A model generated the notes under the pieces. It was not told where the DNA came from and did no database searches. It saw nothing but the letters and a program-made list of their open reading frames with translations. From assembly GCA_938004375.1 (NCBI GenBank), contig CALKWH010000245.1:1-9675 (forward strand): a stretch of DNA of 9,675 nt, written 5' to 3'. This DNA is from an uncultured Pseudomonadota bacterium (GTDB lineage: Bacteria; Myxococcota_A; Polyangia; HGW-17). Position numbers and translations under genes: made by a program. Positions 4,752 through 9,675 of this stretch are shown piece after piece (position 1 is the first letter of the stretch; each line of letters opens with the position of its first letter).

Positions 4752-5939
4752 ATGCGAGTCTGCACCATCTGCGACGATCACTTTCCGAGCTACTGGACCT
4801 CGACGAACCAGGTCGTCACGACCGCGTCCAACCTGGGGCGCCTGGGCGTGACCGTGGACTTCATGATCCCGACCCTGGCCGAGCATCTGATGCTCAAGGG
4901 CGAGAAGAAACTGCGCAAGATCTGCGAGTTCTACGGCGTCGACCCCACGTTCCGCCTGCGCGACATCTTCACCGCCTGGCCCACCAACAAGTTCCGCGTC
5001 GAGAAGTTCACCCACGGCGTCGCCGCCCCGGTGCTGGCCAGCTTCGGCGACTACGACCTGATCTACAGCCGCAACATCCTGCCGGTGCTGCTCACGCTGG
5101 CCCGCGGCGGGCGGGCGCTGTTCGAGACCTACCGCCTGCTGCCTAAAGAATACCCCTACACCGTGCCGCTGCTGCGCAAGGTCGCCGCCCACCCCAACTT
5201 CCTGGGCATCACCACCCACAGCGACCTGTCGCGCCAGGCCTTCATCGACGCCGGCGTGCCCGAGGAGAAGGTCGTCGCCCTGCACAACGGGTACGACCCC
5301 AAGGAGTTCGAGCCGGAGTTGACCAAGGAGGAGGCGCGACGCATGCTGGGCCTGCCCGAGCGCGAGTTCACCGTGGTCTACACCGGCCACATGACCGCCA
5401 TCAAGGGCATCGAGATCGTGGTGGATATCGCCGAGAAGGCGCAGGATCTGTCGTTCGTGCTGGTGGGCGGCCCCACCGAGGCCGACGTCAACCGCGTCAT
5501 GGCCTACGCGGACAGCAAGGGGCTGCGCAACGTCCACGTGATGGGCTGGGTCACCCCCAACAAGGTCCCGCCCTACCTGTACGCGGCCGACGTGCTGATC
5601 ATCCCGCCCACGGGCAAGCCCCTGCGCGAACACCACCGCACCGTGCTGCCCATCAAGGTGTTCAACTACCTGGCCGCCGGCCGTCCCATCCTGGCGCCGG
5701 ATCTGCCCGACACCGCCGAGCTGCTCCACCACGGCGTCAACTCCATGCGCGTGCCCGCCGACGACGTGGACGCCGCCGCCGAGGCCCTGCACCGCCTGGC
5801 CGACGATCCGCTGTTCGCCGGCTCCCTGGCCGAGCGCGCCCGCGAGGACGCCCGCGGCTACACCTGGGAGGAGCGCGCGCGGCGCCTGAAGGCCTTCATG
5901 GAGGAGCGCCTGGCGGCCTCGAAGGCGTTGGAAAAATGA
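4752..5939 (+). CDS. GT4-type glycosyltransferase
   Basis: A 395-aa GT-B fold glycosyltransferase resembling family 4 enzymes, which use nucleotide sugars to extend glycans, lipopolysaccharide or exopolysaccharide. The N-terminal acceptor domain ends near residue 175. ALHNGYDP (176-183) matches the usual P-N-G-x-D hinge. The donor domain shows VVYTGHMTAIKG (208-219, Lys218), LSFVLVGG (233-240) and VFNYLAAGRPILAPDLPDTAEL (303-324). In most GT4 enzymes that last motif has Glu where this protein has Asn305, so the EX7E pair is not canonical. There is no signal peptide or membrane segment, so it is likely a cytoplasmic or peripheral enzyme. AAGGA (4740-4744) lies 7 nt before ATG 4752. The frame is open upstream to 4560, but that extension crosses REP DNA and is rejected. 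It stands alone, so the sugar and acceptor are unknown. Confidence 0.85.
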   Translation: MRVCTICDDHFPSYWTSTNQVVTTASNLGRLGVTVDFMIPTLAEHLMLKGEKKLRKICEFYGVDPTFRLRDIFTAWPTNKFRVEKFTHGVAAPVLASFGDYDLIYSRNILPVLLTLARGGRALFETYRLLPKEYPYTVPLLRKVAAHPNFLGITTHSDLSRQAFIDAGVPEEKVVALHNGYDPKEFEPELTKEEARRMLGLPEREFTVVYTGHMTAIKGIEIVVDIAEKAQDLSFVLVGGPTEADVNRVMAYADSKGLRNVHVMGWVTPNKVPPYLYAADVLIIPPTGKPLREHHRTVLPIKVFNYLAAGRPILAPDLPDTAELLHHGVNSMRVPADDVDAAAEALHRLADDPLFAGSLAERAREDARGYTWEERARRLKAFMEERLAASKALEK

Positions 5940-5949
5940 GTTTTCGGTT

Positions 5950-6025
5950 TGGAGCGGGATACGGGGTTCGAACCCGCGACATTCAGCTTGGGAAGCTGAC
6001 ACTCTGCCAACTGAGTTAATCCCGC
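5950..6025 (-). tRNA. tRNA-Gly (anticodon CCC)
   Basis: A complete 76-nt cloverleaf on the minus strand. The acceptor stem GCGGGAT pairs with ATCCCGC (6025-6019 with 5960-5954). The D arm lies at 6016-6001. The anticodon stem TCAGC/GCTGA encloses loop TTCCCAA, giving anticodon CCC at 5992-5990. The T arm has loop TTCGAAC. The discriminator base is T, and CCA is encoded at 5952-5950. It reads GGG codons, abundant in this GC-rich genome. It converges on the glycosyltransferase gene with 10 bp between them. Confidence 0.97.
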
Positions 6026-6034
6026 GCGGCACCC

Positions 6035-6063
6035 TTTCTAACGGGTTTTCACGGACTTGACAA
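6035..6063 (-). promoter_or_regulatory. tRNA-Gly promoter
   Basis: On the minus strand TTGTCA (6063-6058; 5 of 6) is followed by 17 bp and TAGAAA (6040-6035; 4 of 6). The -10 box ends 9 bp before the mature 5' end of the tRNA, so the leader is very short. The -35 box overlaps the TTG start of the divergent binding-protein gene. Confidence 0.6.
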
Positions 6064-6914
6064 GCCCCTTTCTTCATCACGCGTTCGGTGGACGGATTGG
6101 CCCGGTCCTGGTGGCCGCGCTCGCGCTGCTCGTGCACTGCGGGCGACGCCCCGCGGACGAGGGGCCGGCGCGCCGGATCGTGTCCCTGTCGCCCTCGCTG
6201 ACCCAGATGGCCTTCGCGCTGGGGGTGGGCGACCGCGTGGTGGGCGTGACCCAGTTCGACGACCGGCCCGAGGCCGTGCGGGCCCTGCCGAAGGTGGGCG
6301 GGTTCCTCGACGTGGATCTCGAGCGGGTGGCCGCGCTGGGGCCGGATCTGGTGCTGCTCTCCGAGCTGCACGCCGAGGCCGCGGGGAAACTGAAGTCCCT
6401 GGGGATCCGGTCGCTGGAGCTGCGCACGCGCTCGGTGGCCGAGGTGAGGGCGTCCATCCTCGCGCTGGGCCGCCGCACCGGGCGCGACGCCGAGGCCGCG
6501 GCGCTGGTCCGCCTGCTCGAGGCCGAGCTGGCGCCGCAGACCTGCCCGGGGGGCGCGCGGCCGCGGGTGCTCGTCACCCTGGGGCGCTCCTCCGGGCGCC
6601 TCGCCCACCTGGTGGCCGCCGGACCGGGGACCTATCTCGACGAGCTGGTGCGGTTGTGCGGCGGCGTGAGCGCCCTGCCCGCGGGGCCCGCGGCCTATCC
6701 GGCCATGGGCATGGAGGATCTGGTGCACGCCGCCCCCGACGTGATCGTGGATCTGGCCCCCGACGGCCGCCCCGCCCCCTGGGGCGAGGTGCCGTTCGTG
6801 CGGGCGCCCCGCATTTACACGGTGCGGGACTCGGGGTTCTCGACGCCGGGCGTGGCGCTGGGCGAGGTGAAGCGCGCGTTGTGCATAATGGTATGTGGGG
6901 GGAAAGAAAATTGA
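6057..6914 (+). CDS. BtuF-like periplasmic substrate-binding protein (vitamin B12/iron-complex type)
   Basis: A 285-aa helical-backbone binding protein of the Peripla_BP_2/BtuF class, which delivers cobalamin or iron chelates to an ABC importer. Family landmarks are RIVSLSPSLTQMAFALG (40-56), GVTQFDDRPEA (63-73), LPKVGGFLDVDLERVAALGPDLVLL (77-101), AAGPGTYLDELVRLCGG (187-203) and MEDLVHAAPDVIVDLAP (219-235). The leader is hydrophobic (VLVAALALLVHC, 17-28). Cys28 could be lipidated, but His at -1 is unusual for a lipobox. The start is uncertain: TTG 6057 is the only standard start upstream of the leader after an in-frame TAA at 6039-6041, and it has no Shine-Dalgarno sequence. No permease or ATPase is nearby. 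The last ten residues (CIMVCGGKEN) look unlike the family's usual end, so a late frameshift is possible. Confidence 0.8.
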   Translation: MTSPFLHHAFGGRIGPVLVAALALLVHCGRRPADEGPARRIVSLSPSLTQMAFALGVGDRVVGVTQFDDRPEAVRALPKVGGFLDVDLERVAALGPDLVLLSELHAEAAGKLKSLGIRSLELRTRSVAEVRASILALGRRTGRDAEAAALVRLLEAELAPQTCPGGARPRVLVTLGRSSGRLAHLVAAGPGTYLDELVRLCGGVSALPAGPAAYPAMGMEDLVHAAPDVIVDLAPDGRPAPWGEVPFVRAPRIYTVRDSGFSTPGVALGEVKRALCIMVCGGKEN

Positions 6915-7043
6915 TTCGCTGCAGTACAACGTGCGCCACCGGGTCGCCTGCGCCCGACCCACGCGCGTGCGTATTTTGAACGTTTACTTTCGCCCAGATA
7001 AAGCATAGTCTTTCCACCTGTAGCAATTCACGGAGGCTGTCCC
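6915..7043 (+). promoter_or_regulatory. Leader of the VIT/VWA gene with strong ribosome binding site
   Basis: A 129-bp gap with an AT-richer stretch at 6970-7015. Possible promoter boxes are weak: TTGAAC (6976-6981) with TAAAGC (6999-7004) at 17 bp, or TTTACT (6983-6988) with CATAGT (7004-7009) at 15 bp; I cannot choose between them. The ribosome binding site GGAGG (7032-7036) is clear, 7 nt before ATG 7044. No terminator hairpin for the upstream gene is evident. Confidence 0.3.
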
Positions 7044-9675
7044 ATGACCCTACCCCGCCCCTTCCCCGTCCTGATATGTTTGATTTCTGCTATTTCCCTG
7101 TTCTCCTGCGGGCACGAGCCGCCCGAGAAGGATCTGACCGAAGGGTTCGCGCCGTCCATCGCCCTCGCCGAGAACCTGCAGGGCGACGCCCTGGTCGCCG
7201 GCAAGCCCCTGTACGAGCGCACCCTGCTCGCCGCCGGGCAGACCCTGTCCACCGGCGAGGGACACGCGCTGCTGGTCCACGAGAACGGCGTGCGCATCCA
7301 CCTGCGGCCCAACGCCAAGGCGGTGGCGCAGCAGTTGTTCCCCCACGTGCAGGACGGCACGGCCTGGTTCGAGTTCCCGCGCGCGGTGTCCGCCGACGGG
7401 CAGTGGGGCGCCTGGCGCCTGCGCGGCCAGGACGCCATCGTCGAGGTCGTCGACGGCGAGGCCCCGCAGCTGCGCGTCATCTCCGGCGAGATCCTCGCGG
7501 TGCGCGACGGCGCCCGGTTCCTGGTGAAGCCCGGCCACCTGCTCACCCTGGGCGACGCGCCCGCCGTGCAGCCCATGAATTGGTGGCAGAGCACCTCGGG
7601 CGGCCTCGAGAACCGCCCCGACGCCGAGATCGACCTCGTCCCCGGCCAGGGCGTGCTGGGCGCCCGCGCGCCCGGCGACCGCGGCAAGGCCCACATCCCG
7701 CTGGTGATCACCGCCATGGACGTCAAGGTCCGCGTCGTGGGCGACCACGCCATCACCGAGATGACGCAGGAGTTCCTGAACCCCACCCGCGCCACCCTCG
7801 AGGGCGTCTACCGCTTCGGCGCGCCCGAGCACGCGCTGGTCACCGGCTTCGCGGTCGACCGCGACGGCAAGATGGTGTACGGCAAGATCAAGGGCAAGGA
7901 GATGGCCAAGGCCCAGTACGAGAGCAACGTCTACGCCGGCTCCCGCGAGGATCCGGCCCTGCTCGAGTGGGAGGACGAGGACCGCTACCGCGCGTTCATC
8001 TACCCGATCCACGGCGGCCAGAAGCGGAAGATCTTCATCCGCTACACCACCTGGCTGCCCCGCATGGGCGAGCACCGCGACCGCCGCATGTACAGCCTGG
8101 CCATGCTCGGCTCCGACGGCCTGTCCCCCGAGATCGGCGACTTCCAGTTGACCGTCAACCTGCGCGACGCCGGCGCCTCGGCCTTCCGCGCCAACCTGGG
8201 CCTGTTCGCCGAGGGCGAGAAGCTGCGGCTCACGGCCTCGGACTTCCAGGTGACCTCGGACCTGCACGTCGAGCTCCTCGACGACGGCGTCGACGACGGC
8301 CAGGCCCACGGCTGGTTCGACCGCCCGGCCGGCCGCCGCGGCCCCGCGATCCAGCGGGGCGATCACGCCATGATCCGCCTGCGCCCGTTCACCGCGGTCG
8401 AGGAGCGCTCGCGCAAGCTCGACCTGGCCGTCCTCGTGGACGTCTCGGCCGACACCTCGCCGGCCCAGTTCCAGATGGCCCGCGCCATGGTCGAGAACCT
8501 GGTGTCCGCGCTGCAGCCCGGCGACCGCGTGACCATCCTCACCGGTGACATGGCCGTGCGCGAGAAGCAGGCGTTCGTCACCATCGGCCAGGGCGACCCC
8601 ACCGCCCTGCTCGAGCACCTGAGCGCCCAGAAGAAGGGCGGCGCCACGGACATCTCCGGGCTCCTCGAGGAGGCCGCCGCCGTGTTCGCCCAGTGGACGC
8701 CGGGCACCGCGCCCGTGCTGCTCTATGTCGGCAACGGCGTGCCCACCGTGGGCCTGCTCGATCCCGCCGACATCGCCCGGAAGTGGGCGGAGCTGCCGGT
8801 GTTCGTGTCGTTCCGCGCCGTGGCCATCGTGGACGGCCCCGGCCTGGATGTCCTCACCCGCCTGGCCGGCGACGTGAAGCCGCTGCTGGTGACAGAGCCC
8901 GGACACCTGCGCACGGTCGCCCCCTGGATCAACGGCCTGCGCCGCCCGGTGCTGCGCAACGCCGAGGTCTCCTTCGACCAGAGCGCCCTCTCCCAGCCCT
9001 ACCCCCGCGGCCGCTTCACCCTGCGCCCGGGCGAGGATCTGACCGTCGTCGGCCAGGCCACCGGTTCGGCGCTGCCGAAGAAGGTCGTCCTTCGCGGCGC
9101 CCTCGACGGCAAGACCTGGGAGCGAACCTTCGCCGTCTCGTGGTCCCGGTTCACCAAGGGCAAGGAGCTGCCGCGCCGCTGGGCCTACCAGCGCCTGCTG
9201 CAGTACATGCAGGACGGCGCCTCCCCCGAGGAGCTGCTGGATCTGGGCCTGCGCTACGAGCTCGTGACGCCGTTCACCTCGCTGTACGTGCCCACCGCCG
9301 CCGAGGCCACCGCCGAGAACGAACGCCTCGACGACGCCGACGAGGAGCAGGCCGAGCTCGAGGAGGACGGTAAGGACAAAGGCAAGTCCAAGAGCCGGAA
9401 GAAGGGCAAGGAGGACAAGAACCAGGAGAAGTCCGTCGACGACGAGGGCTCCGACGCCCCCGAGTCCAAGCCCGCCGAGGAGCCGGCTGCGGGCGAGGAC
9501 GCCACCATCTCCCCGGACATGGCGGCTGACAGCATGACCACCGTCAAGCGCGAGGAGTCCAAGAGCCTGCGGGCCTTCAGCCAGCAGAACGTGGGCGTGT
9601 CCGAGCCCGGCGCGCCCCCGCCGCCCACCGCGGCCGCCGCGCCCGCCGACAGCCGCGCCGCGGACCGGCCCGCCC
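7044..9675 (+). CDS. FecR-like/VIT/VWA lipoprotein (3' end beyond window)
   Basis: An open frame of 877 complete codons running off the window. The ATG at 7044 has GGAGG 7 nt upstream and a lipoprotein leader ending LFSC (Cys22). Residues about 45-175 resemble a FecR-type beta domain (GDALVAGKPL, TLSTGEGHALLVHENGVRIHLRP). Residues about 215-340 are a VIT domain, with TEMTQEFLNPTRATLEGVYRF as its core and FIRYTTWLP at its end. A VWA domain follows from about 458 (LDLAVLVDVSADTS) to about 600. Its MIDAS is degraded: Asp466-x-Ser468-x-Asp470 instead of DxSxS, Thr535 kept, and GNG (Asn564) where TDG is usual. LVTPFTSLYVPT (740-751) is the conserved tail of VIT/VWA proteins. From 752 on the chain is low-complexity: acidic and Lys-rich, then Pro/Ala-rich. 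It is likely an envelope-anchored protein-interaction protein; its partner is unknown. Confidence 0.88.
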   Translation, partial: MTLPRPFPVLICLISAISLFSCGHEPPEKDLTEGFAPSIALAENLQGDALVAGKPLYERTLLAAGQTLSTGEGHALLVHENGVRIHLRPNAKAVAQQLFPHVQDGTAWFEFPRAVSADGQWGAWRLRGQDAIVEVVDGEAPQLRVISGEILAVRDGARFLVKPGHLLTLGDAPAVQPMNWWQSTSGGLENRPDAEIDLVPGQGVLGARAPGDRGKAHIPLVITAMDVKVRVVGDHAITEMTQEFLNPTRATLEGVYRFGAPEHALVTGFAVDRDGKMVYGKIKGKEMAKAQYESNVYAGSREDPALLEWEDEDRYRAFIYPIHGGQKRKIFIRYTTWLPRMGEHRDRRMYSLAMLGSDGLSPEIGDFQLTVNLRDAGASAFRANLGLFAEGEKLRLTASDFQVTSDLHVELLDDGVDDGQAHGWFDRPAGRRGPAIQRGDHAMIRLRPFTAVEERSRKLDLAVLVDVSADTSPAQFQMARAMVENLVSALQPGDRVTILTGDMAVREKQAFVTIGQGDPTALLEHLSAQKKGGATDISGLLEEAAAVFAQWTPGTAPVLLYVGNGVPTVGLLDPADIARKWAELPVFVSFRAVAIVDGPGLDVLTRLAGDVKPLLVTEPGHLRTVAPWINGLRRPVLRNAEVSFDQSALSQPYPRGRFTLRPGEDLTVVGQATGSALPKKVVLRGALDGKTWERTFAVSWSRFTKGKELPRRWAYQRLLQYMQDGASPEELLDLGLRYELVTPFTSLYVPTAAEATAENERLDDADEEQAELEEDGKDKGKSKSRKKGKEDKNQEKSVDDEGSDAPESKPAEEPAAGEDATISPDMAADSMTTVKREESKSLRAFSQQNVGVSEPGAPPPPTAAAAPADSRAADRPA

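Noticed and set aside
5930..5949. Terminator between tRNA-Gly and the glycosyltransferase gene
   Set aside because: A five-T run exists on the minus strand (5936-5932), but no hairpin precedes it apart from the tRNA itself.
4629..6962. 777-codon minus-strand open frame
   Set aside because: It runs antisense to the glycosyltransferase and BtuF-like genes and through the tRNA gene, where it gives the familiar false peptide of a translated tRNA (NSVGRVSASQAECRGFEPRI). High GC keeps such frames open.
7076..8548. 490-codon plus-strand frame
   Set aside because: Arg/Pro/Ala-rich out-of-frame shadow; the real frame starts at 7044 with a lipoprotein leader, VIT and VWA domains.
7050..8906. 618-codon minus-strand open frame
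   Set aside because: Antisense shadow of the VIT/VWA gene; low-complexity composition and no recognisable domain.

Overview
The window is high-GC DNA (about 70% in the genes sampled) from what looks like a Gram-negative bacterium. Three genes begin with lipoprotein-type or signal-peptide-like leaders. An Asn-rich linker (repeated NNV/NNT) followed by Cys-rich EGF-like modules, together with a FecR-like/VIT/VWA lipoprotein, is typical of Myxococcota and related former Deltaproteobacteria. That placement is inference. Bases 1-26 are not genomic: they match the end of the Illumina TruSeq Read 1 adapter, so the left edge of the contig is an assembly or trimming artefact.

Layout. (i) 27-2733, plus strand, a stress/defence-like block: the tail of an unidentified gene; a MntA/HepT nucleotidyltransferase-HEPN toxin-antitoxin pair with ATGA overlap and a plausible promoter; then a separately controlled class II Fic AMP-transferase whose start codon lies inside an 18-nt direct repeat. 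(ii) 2743-3819, minus strand: a TTG-initiated lipoprotein with an Asn-rich stalk, EGF-like modules and an unidentified C-terminal domain. It converges on the Fic gene with stop codons 9 bp apart. (iii) 3851-4656: a REP/RAYT unit. A 185-aa IS200-like Y1 (HUH) transposase gene of visibly lower GC is flanked by two REP hairpins on each side, the two pairs in inverted orientation. (iv) 4752-5939, plus strand: a GT4-type glycosyltransferase. (v) 5950-6025, minus strand: tRNA-Gly(CCC) with encoded CCA and a good promoter. (vi) 6057-6914, plus strand: a BtuF-like periplasmic binding protein whose only sensible start (TTG) lies in the tRNA promoter. (vii) 7044 to the right edge, plus strand: a FecR-like/VIT/VWA lipoprotein, open at the edge.

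Functional links. MntA and Fic are both AMP-transferring enzymes of different folds and sit 186 bp apart. MntA is expected to neutralise HepT by AMPylating Tyr105, while the Fic target is unknown. The RAYT and its REPs form a self-contained repeat-propagating unit inserted between the lipoprotein gene and the glycosyltransferase gene; one REP occupies the probable promoter of the lipoprotein gene. The remaining genes are envelope or periplasmic functions with no visible common pathway. No gene-free stretch exceeds 300 bp; the longest (4496-4751) holds two REPs and a candidate promoter.
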